Assembly: GCA_019454045.1 (NCBI GenBank) | Contig: SKCR01034778.1 | Location: 1 to 64,000, forward strand | Reading direction: 5' to 3' | DNA length: 64,000 bases | DNA from: Zanthoxylum bungeanum | Lineage: Eukaryota; Streptophyta; Magnoliopsida; Sapindales; Rutaceae | Part shown: in pieces, positions 48,911 to 59,865 of the stretch | Layout of the letters: each line of letters starts with the position of its first letter | Numbering within the stretch: position 1 is the stretch's first letter | Position numbers and translations under genes: made by a program | The notes under the pieces: generated by a model | The model's database searches: none | The model's input: the letters and a program-made list of their open reading frames with translations, nothing else | What the model was told of the DNA's origin: nothing

Positions 48911-49751
48911 GTGGTACGAGGTATGCACGTGTTAGGATAGTCCGACAACTGTATTTACTGCCAACATATCCATGAATCTCTTGGGTCGCTTCCCAAAGAT
49001 TCACCAATGACATTTGACTCATATAGAATTAATATGAGATTAATAATGAGAGAGAGAATTAATTTAGGATTAATTATGACAAGAATTAATTTGGGATTAA
49101 ATTCATATAGAAGAGAGAACGCGATTAATTTAGAATTAATCGATAAAATAAATATATCGGATATATTATTGAAATTGGATTTCAATACTAAATTAAAATT
49201 GGATTTTAATTATGGTGAACGAATTAATTTAGAATTAATTCGAAAGCGACTATCGTAATAATTTTGCGAGGCATAATTATTTAATTAAACTGGATTTAAT
49301 TATGTCGCGACAACGAATTCGTTTAATTCGGAATTAAACGAACCCCAACCAAGCTTAGTTGTGTGTTGAGTAAGCCAACACAAATTTTGAATTTAAATGT
49401 GGTGGGACCATATCACTTGCATCACTTGTCAAAAGTTTATATGAGTAGTTGGCTACATTTATTAATTGGATTAAACACTCAACTATAAAAACACAACTAA
49501 AACTATTCACTCTCTCTTCTTCCTTGCACTTTGTCGTGAGCTTCTTCTCTCCATTGAGAAATTTTTGCTTCAAAATTTCACATAGCTAGCACTTGGAGAG
49601 TCAAATGAGGTGTTAGAGCTTGGAGCTTCGTCCAAAAGAGCAAAATTCTGAATTTTCTTCAAATCAATGTGAGTTATTCCGAAACTTTTACTTGATTATT
49701 TCACACACAAATCATGTTTAGAGATCTTGTGGCATGTCTTAGAGACTAACA
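48911..49751 (+). mobile_element. Solo LTR of copia family B, right half
   Basis: Resumes after element A with 'gtggtacgaggtatgcacg', 'cagttgtcggactatcc' (here reading 'ccgacaactg') and 'gggtcgcttccc', all in B. Its 3' third (about 49340-49751) is more diverged, with 'gtgagttattccg' and 'atcttgtggc' as counterparts of 'gtgagtattccg' and 'atcttgggaagc'. Taken to end 'gactaaca' at 49751, followed by TATAG. The right end is less certain than the left. Confidence 0.7.
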
Positions 49752-49857
49752 TATAGTTGTGTCTTTAAAAAATTAAAACTACAAAAGACAAAAACATTTT
49801 CTAGCACAAGACATTTAATAAATCCCAAGAGTCCCCAAGGCCCAAGGCTCATATTTG
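49752..49857. other. Host intergenic sequence with left TSD of the hAT-like element
   Basis: Short unique stretch between the solo LTR and the next transposon. Its last eight bases, 'catatttg' (49850-49857), are repeated after the element at 50764-50771. Confidence 0.7.
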
Positions 49858-50763
49858 TAGGGGTGTACATCGGTCGGTTCGGTCGGTTAATCCTTGATTT
49901 TTTAACCGTAACCGAAATTTTCGGTTAAATAAAAGTGTGACCGATTTAACCAATTTATGACACATAACCATTAACCAATTAACCATTATATTTCGGTCGG
50001 TTATGGTTAATTCGGTTATTAACCAATCCAATAAATTAAAATTTAATATTTTTCTATTATTTTTAATTAGTAAAATTATATATGATGTAGGTCGGTTCTA
50101 CCGATTTTTTCGGAACGTTTCAACCAGTCGAACCACTAACGCATTAAATTTTTTGGATCACTAATTCGATCACATATCTGATTCAAAAATACCGATTCTA
50201 ACTAACATTTGATTAAATATATCTATATTTAATTACATGCGAGAGAATATTTTTTAAACTCTAGATGATTGTCACACAGCCTTCAGATTTCCTTCCAAAC
50301 CTGCCATGTTAGAAATTTTAAAGGTCACGAATCCACCACGATTCAAAATCAACCATTTGAAATTTAATGTATTTTTACCTTTAATTCTTAAGAGAAATTA
50401 AAAAGAGTCAAAACCAAGCTGTTAATGCTATTTGTCATTTGAATTTTATCAACTTTATTTTTGGGTAGTATTATCAAATCAATATAACTACAACCAATTG
50501 AGAGTTTACATGCAGACTATCTAACTCTAAAAAATTAAAGGATTCGCACGCGCTAATATATATATATATATATATATAGTTTAATTTCGGTTAATTGGTC
50601 GGTTCGGTTATACGAATCTCATAACCGTAACCAAACCGAATAACCGAAAAAATTAAAAAATTAACCGTTATAAACCGATTTAACCGAATTAACCGAACCG
50701 TAATAAAAAAATGGGTCGGAACGGTTCGGTTAATCGGTTAAAACCGATTAATGCACACCCCTA
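49858..50763. mobile_element. Non-autonomous hAT-type transposon, 906 bp, 8-bp TSD
   Basis: The left end 'taggggtgtacatcggtcgg' and the reverse-complemented right end 'taggggtgtgcattaatcgg' form the terminal inverted repeat. Both arms extend inward for ~170 bp as 'cggttaaccg'-type sequence. The exact 8-bp duplication 'catatttg' (49850-49857, 50764-50771) is the hAT signature. The centre (about 50040-50570) is unrelated AT-rich DNA including a (TA) run at 50552-50577. No transposase. 'taggggtgt' termini are known for plant hAT MITEs. Confidence 0.92.
50553..50577. repeat. (TA)n microsatellite
   Basis: About 12-13 uninterrupted TA dinucleotides at the inner edge of the right arm of the hAT-type element. 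Confidence 0.85.
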
Positions 50764-50771
50764 CATATTTG

Positions 50772-51430
50772 ATAAATTAGGTATTTATATTAAATATATT
50801 AATTATTTATAATGTCATGCCAACCATCCATTCCCACCTCAAGCCCAAGCCCATGCCCAAACTTCATTGTCCAATTTAATATAAAAGTTTATAAAACACT
50901 TATAAACTTTTCAACTTCTATTTACTTTTTAGATGTGGGACTACTCCCAATATTTCTATACAATCTTATCATTTTTAAGTGGAGTTTATTCAAGTAGGGA
51001 TTTTACTAATAGTTTTTAGGTGTAAAGCTTTTTATAAAAGGTTTTAAGTGTTTGGTTATCATTTAGACTTTTTAATTAAAAAAAATAAAAAAATTACTTT
51101 ATTAGATAAGTTTTTTTAAAATTATGTTGATGAAATAAATGAAATAATATTGTTAAATTAAATATGTTATTATAGACAATTTAACATTTTTTTTTAAAAA
51201 AACTTTCAATATCTACTCCCAAAAACCCAAATTTTGAGCTTTTTTTAGTAAAGTCAAATAATTTTTTTTAATTCTCAAAAACTCTATTTAAATACAATCA
51301 AACACCTTCAAAAATTTTGAATAGAATTTTTTATTGATTAAAAAATATTTTTACCTCTACTAAAAGACATATCAGAGCTTTTGCTTTCTACGGACTTAGA
51401 TGTTTAAGTCACATATGCCAATTTAAAAGG
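50772..51430. other. Intergenic, possible decayed foldback
   Basis: No gene. 'taagtgtttggttatcattt' near 51045 and 'aatcaaacaccttcaaaa' near 51294 are inverted relatives with AT-rich surroundings, suggesting an old foldback element of ~330 bp (about 51010-51345). Ends and duplication are not recognisable. Confidence 0.35.
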
Positions 51431-51560
51431 GTGATTCGGTGCTCTTAGAGGCTTTGACTAAGTGAGTTTTAAACAACATTCTTTAGTTGGTCACTTGAAT
51501 TCAAATCCTATAAGATATAGGAGAAAAAAAAAATTAATTTGGTTTCTGAAAAAAAAAAAA
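51431..51560 (+). other. Possible SINE-like unit
   Basis: 'ggctttgactaagtgag' (A-box-like) is followed by 'attcaaatcc' (B-box-like, about 51499). A-rich tracts follow ('gagaaaaaaaaaatt', then a run of about 14 A at 51549). Box order and A-tail suit a tRNA-derived SINE, but the boxes are imperfect and no flanking duplication is visible. Confidence 0.3.
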
Positions 51561-51877
51561 AAAAGAAGAAGAAGTGATTTGGCCATAACAATCTTGCGTT
51601 GGGTCAGTCTCGCTTTCTTTGTTATCGAATTGCGTCTGGCCATCAACAATCTATACTCACGATACCCACCACAGAAATTGACATAATAAAATTTCAAATA
51701 AAACAAAAATGCAAATAAAAACATTGCACGTCCCTCATTTTCTCCAGTACTCGGGGCTCCGGCTGTTTATTATTAGTATTAATCATTTAAATTCGTGTTA
51801 AAATCGGTGTTAAATTGAATTTTGAATTGATTTTTTTATTTATTTATTATGATTAGATATTATATAATAATTAAATT

Positions 51878-52560
51878 TGTTGACGGGTGATTTTCGTCCC
51901 AGTGGTAGTTTTGAGATAACTCTCCCGAGACAATCTTCCTTCAACTTTGAATTTATTTGGTTATGAGGAGACCAAAGACAAATGTGGCAAGACACAAAGT
52001 TAACACAAAAATCGACAGAGAGTGTTTAATGTGGTTCGGCCGAACTGATCCAGCCTACGTCCACGGACACAAAATAGATGGGGTTATTTTATTACCAAAC
52101 CGAGCCCTACCGACCTATTTAAGTGCAGGTCTAATAGTAACCGAGCTGTTTGTTGTTGTTTTTTGTTTCTTACAAATAATGCTAGCATAAAAAGTTTTAC
52201 AACCCTTACAAATGAGATCACCCTCCCATTATATACTAATGGATATACAATACTATTCCTATATCTTTGTGATGCCAGCATTGCAGGTTTCCGGCGAGTT
52301 GACAAGCGTTCTTCCCCATCTATCATCGCCGAAAGCAAAGTTTACCCTCTGATTTCATGTCACATCATGCCGTAAAAGTACATTGTCCCGCCTTTTCATT
52401 GATGATGACAGCCTGTAAGATTTCAAATACGAAAGGGGATTTCAGAGTGAAAAGTCCAAATTATCCTGGTCACGCGTCGCTTATAGGACGTCGGCCAGTA
52501 AACTTGCCGAACACCTCTATTGCTCCCGCCCCGATCCATAATATCCGAGCTCATCAACTT
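51878..52560 (-). mobile_element. G1 3' LTR, truncated (683 bp)
   Basis: Collinear with the start of 54604-55285, sharing 'gtggttcg', 'cctacgtccac', 'gaccaaagacaaat' and 'ggacgtcggccagtaaactt'. Similarity ends at 'catcaactt' (52560), where integrase sequence starts; the U3 half and the purine tract are deleted. Confidence 0.88.
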
Positions 52561-53650
52561 TGGCGCCCAATGAACCTTCTTCGGGTCTTCGGGTATTCAA
52601 AATGACCCTCCTCAAAACCAAATCTCCATGGATGAAGGACCGAGCTTGAACTTTCTTGTCATAAAGAAAAGTCATTCTCATCTGATAGACAGTCGCTCTC
52701 ATAGCCAACTTCTCCCGCTTTTCTTCGACCAAGTCGAGATGATTCCTGACGAGCTCTTTGTTCTGTTCGGTCTCAAAATTCCAGACCCGGTGCGTGATCA
52801 TCCCGATCTCTGCCGGAATTACTGACCATAAGCCAAAGAAAAAGGAGTTTCCCCATGGAGTCCTTGTAGGTTGTTCAGTGAGCCCATAATACTTCCGTCA
52901 ATTCTTTGAGCCACAGCCTTTTACAATATCTGAACCGGGCCTTCAGATTTTCCTTGATCATTTTGTTGGTAGCCTCGACCTTTCCGTTAGATTTGGGATG
53001 GGCAGGTGAAGCAAACCTCAAGGCGATTTGGAGGTCTTCACAGAGCTTTCTGAAACCCTTGCTGTCAAACTGTTTCCCGTTATCAGTGATGATGGCTCGG
53101 AGGATTCCAAACTGGCAGACGATACTCTTCCTCACAAAATCTATCGTTTTCTTCTCTGTGATTGTAGATAGGGGTTCAGCCTCTACCCATTTGGTGAAGT
53201 AGTCAATGGCGACAATGACATACTTGGCATGTCCCCGCCTCGTTGGCATTGGCCCGATGATGTCTAGCCCCCACTAGACGAACGACCAGGGGCTGACCAG
53301 AGTGGTCAACTGTTCAGCAGGTTGATGATGAATGTTGGCATTCTTATGACATCCCTCACATTTTCGAGCTACCTTCATTCTGTCTTGGTGTATGGTTGAC
53401 CAGTAGAACCCTTGCCTCAACGCCTTAAATGCAATTGACTATCCCCCGGTATGGCCCCCGCAGATTTCTCCGTGAATCTCTCTGAGCACATAATCTGCTT
53501 CCTTGGTTGTAAGACACCTCAAAAATGGCACTGTATGCCCCCACCGGTACAAGACTCCTTCAACCAAGTAAGATTCTGAGCTTCGGTACTTCAACTTTCT
53601 TGCCTCCTTCCTATCCTAAGGTGTATTCCCTGTCTCCAATTAACTCCTGA
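52561..53650 (-). pseudogene. G1 integrase
   Basis: The minus strand shows an H2C2-type zinc region around 53450-53340 (with 'KCEGCHKNA') and then the catalytic core in a 124-codon open stretch (53249-52875). The core has 'AIDYFTKWVEAEPLS' (first D), 'IITDNGKQFDS' (second D) and 'PKSNGKVEATNKMIK' (E), so the DDE triad is intact. After a frame change a C-terminal stretch (52801-52561) has 'RSFIHGDLVLRRVILNTR', matching the Ty3 integrase end. A stop lies between zinc region and core (about 53272). The C-terminus is cut by the deletion. Confidence 0.88.
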
Positions 53651-53675
53651 TTGGGTCCATCCAAGAGGTCCTCCC

Positions 53676-54283
53676 TTATGTATCCACTTCCATCACCTTC
53701 GGCTTCCCAACGTTTTTTTCCTGCACGCAAATCAAATGGATGGTCCTAGGCTTTTCTGACTTAATTGAGGACGCCAGCCGACCCAACGAGTCTGCCTGAT
53801 GGTTGTTTTCTCGACCAATCTGCTCGAACTGCACGCTATATATTTCCCCAATCATCTTCCTCACCTCGGCCACATAAGCCATCATGTTAGGCTCTGGCCT
53901 GAAACTCGCCCTTCAGCTGTTGGATGGCCAGCTGAGAGTCGTTCTTTACAATCACGTCCCTAACACCCACCGCCGCGCAGAGCCTTAAACCAGCCAGAAT
54001 GGCCTCGTACTCAGCCTCATTGTTTGTGGCATCAAAGGCGAATCTTAGGGCACATACCACCTCATCACCATCATTGATCCGCAAGACAACCCCAGCTCCA
54101 CAGCATTGTGAACTGACTGAACCGTCCACCGAAAAATCCCACGTGGTCTTCGGAACTTTCAAAACATGCGGCCCTGTAAACTCGGCCACAAAATCGGCTA
54201 GAGCCTACCCTTTTATCATCGCTCTCGGTAAATAGGATATATCATGCTCACTCAACTCCACCGACCACTTCACTAACCGACCT
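53676..54283 (-). pseudogene. G1 RNase H (Tat-type)
   Basis: Two minus-strand frames (54189-53887 and 53885-53676) joined by a frameshift encode an RNase H fold with all four acidic residues: 'DFSVDGS', 'NNEAEYEAI', 'KNDSQLAIQQL' and 'NHQADSLGRLAS'. The upstream part (54283-54190) keeps 'ALADFVAEFTGPH' after an in-frame TAG near 54210. A second RNase H of this kind is a feature of Tat elements. RT, which should precede it, is absent. Confidence 0.85.
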
Positions 54284-54552
54284 CACCCTCTGAGGATCCT
54301 TCCTCCCAGGTTCATCATCTTCGCTTAGGTATACCACTCTCTTTCCTTCTATTATCTCGTTTCTCCTCCGACTTGGACCAGCATCCAACCTTCCATTATT
54401 CATTTTTTCTAGTCTTTCCAGCTTCTACAACATGACCTTCATGAGGGTCTGGTTCTCCTCCCTATCCTTCCGCATGCTTTCCTCTATTTTTCCCATCCAC
54501 TCTGTTGTTGAACTCTCCTACGATCTATGGTTCCCATCTTCCGCCATCGTCC
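54284..54552 (-). pseudogene. G1 gag start, truncated
   Basis: From an ATG on the minus strand near 54550 the frame reads 'MAEDGNHRS' then a stop. It continues after it as 'MGKIEESMRKDREENQTLM' and an Arg/Glu-rich coiled-coil-like stretch to about 54290. This fits the N-terminus of a Tat-type gag, joined by deletion to RNase H. Confidence 0.65.
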
Positions 54553-54583
54553 TACCACGCAACGCAAGTTGATTTTTGTTCTT

Positions 54584-54601
54584 TCCCCACAGACGGCGCC
54601 A
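54584..54601 (-). other. Primer binding site of G1
   Basis: Minus strand 'tggcgccgtctgtgggga', two bases after the LTR end; a TGGCGCC-type site common in plant Tat-clade Ty3 elements. Confidence 0.8.
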
Positions 54602-54603
54602 AC

Positions 54604-55521
54604 TATTGACGAGTGATTTTCATCCCAGGGGTAGTTTTGAGATAACCATCCTGAGACAATCCTCCTTCAACCTTGAATTTGTTTGGTTATGAGGAGACCA
54701 AAGACAAATATGGCAAGAGACAAAGTGAACAAAAAAATCGACAGAGAGTGTTTAACGTGGTTCGCCCAAACTGATCCAACCTACGTCCACTGACACAAAA
54801 TAGATGAGGTTATTTTATTACCAAAACGAGCCCTACCGACCTGTTTAAGTGAAGCTCTAATAGTAATCGAGCTGTTTGTTGTTGCTTTTTGTTTCTTACA
54901 AATAATGCTAGAATAAAAAGTTTTTCAACTCTTACAAATGAGATCACTCTCTCCTCATATACTAATGGATATACAATATTGTTCCCATATATTTGTGACG
55001 CCAGCATTGCAGGTTTCCAGCGAGTTGACAAGTGCTCTTCCCCATCTGCCATCGCCGAAAGCAAAACCTAACCTTTGATTTCCTGTCACATCACCCCGTA
55101 AAAGTATACTGTCCCACATTTTCATTAATGATGACAGCCTGTAAGATTTCAAATACGAAAGGGAATTTCATAGTGAAAAGTCCAAATTATCCTGGTCACG
55201 CGTCGCTTATAGGACGTCGGCCAGTAAACTTGCCGAACACCTCGATTGCTCCCGCCCCGATTCATAATATCTGAACTCATCAACTTGTTCCAGGAGGTAA
55301 GCTAACATCAAACCGAGCCGCCGGTCTGCTGTGGTCGGCCTCAGTTCTGATATTGTCGGTCTACGACATATGTGCTAGTTCCGAGGAAGAAGTACTCAGA
55401 TTCTCTTACTGCCCGAGAACTGACCAATACATCTGGACGTCTGATCCTCTGAAAATGGAAGTTCCCTCTTTACCCATGCCGAACCGTTTGAATATCTTAT
55501 TTGCATAAATCTCCATCAACA
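54604..55521 (-). mobile_element. G1 5' LTR, 918 bp
   Basis: Complete LTR. Plus-strand start 'tattgacgagtgatttt' (terminal G changed to A relative to 'tgttgacggg' at 51878) and end 'ctccatcaaca'. Differences from the truncated copy run to several per hundred bases, so this insertion is older than elements A and B. Confidence 0.88.
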
Positions 55522-55526
55522 AAATT

Positions 55527-56971
55527 TAATTGAATTTTAATAGCATATGATTATTAAAGTATGTGTGGCATAATATTAAGAAAAATTTTACACAATTCAA
55601 TCCATTTTCTATTAGTAATTATTAAGGATAGTAAAAATTCCCTCATGGATTAGAAACCCTCGATACATTAGAGGTAGATAAATGGATAATTTTCATACCC
55701 GTTAATTAATAAATTGGATATGGATATTAACATTTCATTTCTTACCTGACTCGTTATTATCTTTTGTAATTATACAATGCTTCCACTTTTGACACCTCAT
55801 TTAATATGTCTTTTCCCCCTTTTGGGTTAAAAATTCTTATAAAGAAAAATATCTTTTATTGCAAAACGATCCGGAGCAGTCTTGAATTTTAGGGTTTAAA
55901 TGAATTTTTAAAATATGTAGATTTTATTGATAAAAAAATATATTTTTTAATTTTTTTAATGAGTATTAACTTCTTCTTTTTAATATTTTAGGACCATAAT
56001 TTGAACTCAAATTATGGTCAAATTTTCAATGTTAACATTTCATGTCTATAAATAAGGCTTTGGATTCTCATTTTCAATTCACTGAATTTTCCTATACATT
56101 ATCGTACAAGTCTTGCATATTAGGAGATCTTGAGTTTTCATAATCAAGAGAGTTTCTATCATTTATCATTGTTCAAGTTCTTGTGAAATGAATGCCCATT
56201 CTACAAGAAGCATCCAAGTAATCCTGGAAGAACGTTAGCCACAAGACATTTTTGAAGCATCGACGCGGGGCTAATAAGTTCTTAAGGATAGAGGCAACTC
56301 GACTTGGATCCATTTTTTATCATCTTCAACATTTTCAAGATTTTTCTAAGTCTTTTAGTTATTGTTCTGATTTTGGTAATTTGTATGTTAAACTTGTTTA
56401 ATGACACATATTATTCAACATTCAGTTAGTAATTTTTATTTTAACATTGAGTAATGAAGAATATAACTGTATAAAGTAATGTCCACCTAGTCAAATATTG
56501 ACCGTTTTGGGAGTTTAATGAGTGGTCCAATAACTTAGTCCCTAGTTCCTCGTAGTTTTATTTTTTGTATAGTTGATGAAATCTTTTACTTATAAGCACA
56601 TGCCGAAACTCTATCTAAACAATATATGATATTACAATTCATCTTTTGGGCCTAACAACCTCGTTGACACATTAGTTGGAGAGCAGGTTTCGATATCATT
56701 TGTAAGATCCAACTTAACTAGTTAGTTATTGTCCGCTTTGACAACTTAGATATTAGCCCAACAAGCTAGTCCATAGCCCCGGTAATATCCCACTTTGCTT
56801 GGTATAGAATTTGGGCATGCGCTTATAAGTAAGGGACTTCCATAACTAGTTATAAGCATTTTGGGTGAGCCTTGAACTATCCAGATATTCTCATTTTAGA
56901 TATTGATATGTTTTAAAATACAAATTTGAAAGTCATACCATATTGATTAACTCAAATTTAACACTATTATA
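55527..56971. other. Intergenic; a promoter-like segment near 56045
   Basis: No gene. 'gtctataaataaggctttgg' at 56044 followed by a CT-rich leader resembles an LTR promoter, and 'gaggcaactcgacttgg' (56291) the end of such a unit, but no second copy or duplication was found. Otherwise AT-rich unique sequence. Confidence 0.4.
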
Positions 56972-57237
56972 AGGGTAAATTCTCGTTTATTCCATATATT
57001 TTGAAAATGCATCAAGACACCCCTACAATTAATTTTGTTATAATTAAAGTTTAATTTTCCGGAGTTTTTATGGTAAAAATAAGATATCTCACATATTTTT
57101 CAATCAATATTTGAATGATATTACTATAAAATCTCTGGAAAAAAATAACTTTTAAATTTAACTATAAGAGAACTAATTGCAAGGGACGAAAATAATATTT
57201 AAACCAAAATATAAAGACTAAACGAGTATTTAATCGT
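56972..57237. mobile_element. Foldback MITE, 266 bp
   Basis: Inverted arms of ~95-125 bp: left 'agggtaaattctcgttta' and right (reverse complement) 'acgattaaatactcgttta'. Both continue with 'tatattttg', then 'caatta', 'ttata' and 'attttatRgt'-like blocks. TATTATA occurs on both sides (56965-56971 and 57238-57244), a possible 7-bp core of a 7-9 bp duplication, although it is AT-only. No coding capacity. Confidence 0.65.
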
Positions 57238-57244
57238 TATTATA

Positions 57245-57740
57245 GTTATAGTTGGACCATGTGCTATACTTTAAATTAAATTTCATAATACAAACATTCC
57301 CATTAGAGAATGATTTGTGATTAATAACATAAATGCACACAATTTATTTTCTATATAAAATTTAAAATAAATGTGTGGGTTTAGAAATATCCCAATAAAA
57401 TTATTAAACCTTCAATAAATTTTAATGATCAGTTGAGTTAAATTTTGGTTGAAGCTCAATATATATATATATAAAATTAAAAATGACCGATTCTGTAAAT
57501 TTATATAGCTCTCTAAAATGGTTTACACATCATTCAACAACTATTCGACATTGATTTTGTGAATTATTTAAGAAGCTAACACACGTAGCAGGCCATCAAA
57601 GTAATGGATGTTAAAAGTTTCAATAATAAGTACTAGTTGGACAAAAGCTTTTCCTCAAAAGCATTTATTAATTAGAAGGCCAAAATTGGCCATTAAAAGC
57701 ACTTTTAATGGTGTCCTCTTCTGCTAAAGTAGTTTAGTTC
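57245..57740. other. Intergenic, no gene seen
   Basis: AT-rich unique sequence with a short (TA) run near 57463. No repeat match inside the window. Confidence 0.5.
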
Positions 57741-57744
57741 TCAA

Positions 57745-57835
57745 TAAGCGTGGTTTAGTGGTATATAATTCATGACTTAATTTTGAGGTCTTGCGTTCGA
57801 ATTCATTGGGTACGTTTCTTATAACAGTTTGTGAC
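57745..57835 (+). other. tRNA-derived SINE head or tRNA pseudogene candidate
   Basis: 'tggtttagtgg' (57751-57761) is a good polymerase III A box and 'gttcgaattc' (57794-57803) a good B box. They are about 32 bp apart, as in tRNA genes. Acceptor-stem pairing is absent, so it is not an intact tRNA. Plant tRNA-derived SINEs begin this way; no clear 3' tail or flanking duplication identifies the end. Confidence 0.4.
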
Positions 57836-58436
57836 AGCCGGAATTTTTACACGTTCTACTTAAGTCTGAAAGAGATAATTTGACAACGGAATTTCCAACG
57901 ATTCCAAATATATATATATTGAAGCTTACATGTCAAGTTTTTAATAATATCAACATTTCAATTGTGTATAATGGGAAATTATAAACAGTGAGGGAACCAA
58001 ATCCCATCAATTAAGGGCCAATAATTAAAGTAGGAAATTATGATAAGAATAAGAATCCGACTTTCAATTATTAATAGATTTAATAGTTGAAAAATGTAAT
58101 ATAAAAATATAATTAAATTAACTAAATCTGGTTTGCATGTAGGCCAATGACACCTTGTGGTGTAATTAATTATTGACTTGTAAGTCATAACAAGAAAAAG
58201 TATGTGGGTTATTAATTAAGTGTGGGCATTATTAATTAGTTAGTCATAAAATGAGATTATTGTCAAGTTGGTTTAAGCCCACTAATGGGTTGTTCTGGTG
58301 GACACGTGTCATTTAGGCAAAACCCTCAACAACTCAAAAGTGCTTTTTGTGGTTTGCCAGAAGCAACTTCTTGTTTAAACGTTTGGTATTCCAAATTCTT
58401 TTGGCTTCAAAGTCGAAGAAAGATGTCATGATCTAA

Positions 58437-58469
<33 letters not shown>

Positions 58470-59068
58470 TAACCGAGGTGTACAGGATAGTTTAGTTTAT
58501 GCGTACCTCATTAGTTAACAAATTTTAAGATAATTTATTGGCCTAAAAGTTCGCAATCATATTAATTTAATTAATCACATATGTAAATGGTATTTTTTTA
58601 TACAATCATATTATTTTTTTGTTTATCATTGAATAAGTTCCTTGAGAAAAGATAAGATGAATATCGAATTTACTTAAAAACTCAAGATTCAAGAAAATAA
58701 ATTTAGGTGAATATATATTTTAATCTTATTGTGCTTAGATTATACATTATTAAACATTCAAGAGCTCAATAACTCATATCCTCTTAGAACAATTTTAAAA
58801 CCTTTTAAGCTTTATCGGAAAAATATCTACTTGAAAGATTTCTAAATTTATTAGGCTAAATCATAATTCCTTAAAAATTATGAAATCTTTGACTAACTTA
58901 TTAAATTTACAAAGTTTGGACATATTTGAAAAATAACATATTGGATAATTTTTAAAACCTTTATGGTCTTCATATACTTATTAATTCCGATGAAAAATGG
59001 TATCCTTTAAAGATTTCAAAAATGTTGGGTTAAGATATAAATTATGTAAAATTTTATAATTTTGAACT
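57836..59068. other. Intergenic with a 24-base T tract
   Basis: No gene. An uninterrupted run of 24 T lies at 58439-58462, which could be the reversed A-tail of a retroposon, but no LINE coding sequence or SINE boxes adjoin it. The last bases (59064-59068, GAACT) should be one half of the TSD of the next element. Confidence 0.45.
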
Positions 59069-59865
59069 TGTTGACGGCTGATTTTGGTCTCATGGAAATA
59101 TGAGAATATTACCTCCGAGACAATCCTCCCTCAATAGTAAATTTGTTTTGTTATGGGGGACCAAAAGCAAACTTAGCAAAAGACAAATAATACGCCAATC
59201 GACAAGGAGATTTAACGTGGTTCGGTGGATCTTGGTCCGACCTACGTCCACGGGCACAAAAAGGATGATACTTTTTATTACTCAAACACGCTTCTCGGCT
59301 CTGCTTCTGGTTTTTTACAAGTCTGATGATAATGATTCCTATCTTGATATTGATTCTCCTTTTTCTTTCTCTACACTCACTCTACCCTCCTATTTATAAT
59401 GTGAAGAAATCAGACTCCTTCTGGTATAAGGATTCCTAATTGATACAATTTCCTTCTCCCGTAAGGTCTCCTAACTAGATTTTACTTTTACCGCTTTTAT
59501 CCTACTAGGACTCTGACTTCTTAGCTTTCCCATGAAAGTAGGATAACTTATTGGTCATCTTATCCGTAAAAATAGGATGCCTTATCTTCCGGAACACGCC
59601 TTGCCCTATGCTCGGTTTTCACGAGGTCGGTCTTCATGTGGTCGATCATAATAGTCTTTTGTACTGAGAATGCTGCTGTCGACCTGATAATTGCCTGGTC
59701 ATCTTGAACTCAAGTGCTCGGTCACTAACCATAAAGTTCCCGGCCCCTTACTGTTGACTCTTTAGTGGTCGGGTCGGCATTAATAATCTTGACTGAGAAG
59801 TGAATTACCTTTTGTACCTCTGTCGTGCTGCTTAAATAACATAGTGCCTGAAAACACCATCAACA
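59069..59865 (-). mobile_element. G2 3' LTR, 797 bp
   Basis: Plus strand TGTTGACGGCTG to 'ccatcaaca', the same terminal form as G1. It is followed immediately by the minus-strand purine tract 'gaactaggggacaga' (59880-59866), which fixes it as the 3' LTR of a minus-strand element. Confidence 0.88.

Larger units (their letters stand above)
51878..55521 (-). mobile_element. Tat-like Ty3/gypsy element G1, internally deleted
   Basis: Exact TSD AAATT (51873-51877 and 55522-55526). LTR ends are TGTTGACG...CATCAACA as read on the plus strand. Minus-strand order: 5' LTR (55521-54604), primer site 'tggcgccgtctgtgggga' (54601-54584), first part of gag, then a jump into RNase H (near 54283), the H2C2 and catalytic parts of integrase, then a second jump into the LTR (52560). 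Protease and reverse transcriptase are missing, as is the first part of the 3' LTR. Primer type and the RNase H/integrase sequence point to the Tat clade. The element retained its TSD, so the deletions occurred within it. Confidence 0.92.

Noticed and set aside
53999..54235. 78-codon plus-strand frame
   Set aside because: Antisense shadow of the G1 RNase H domain.
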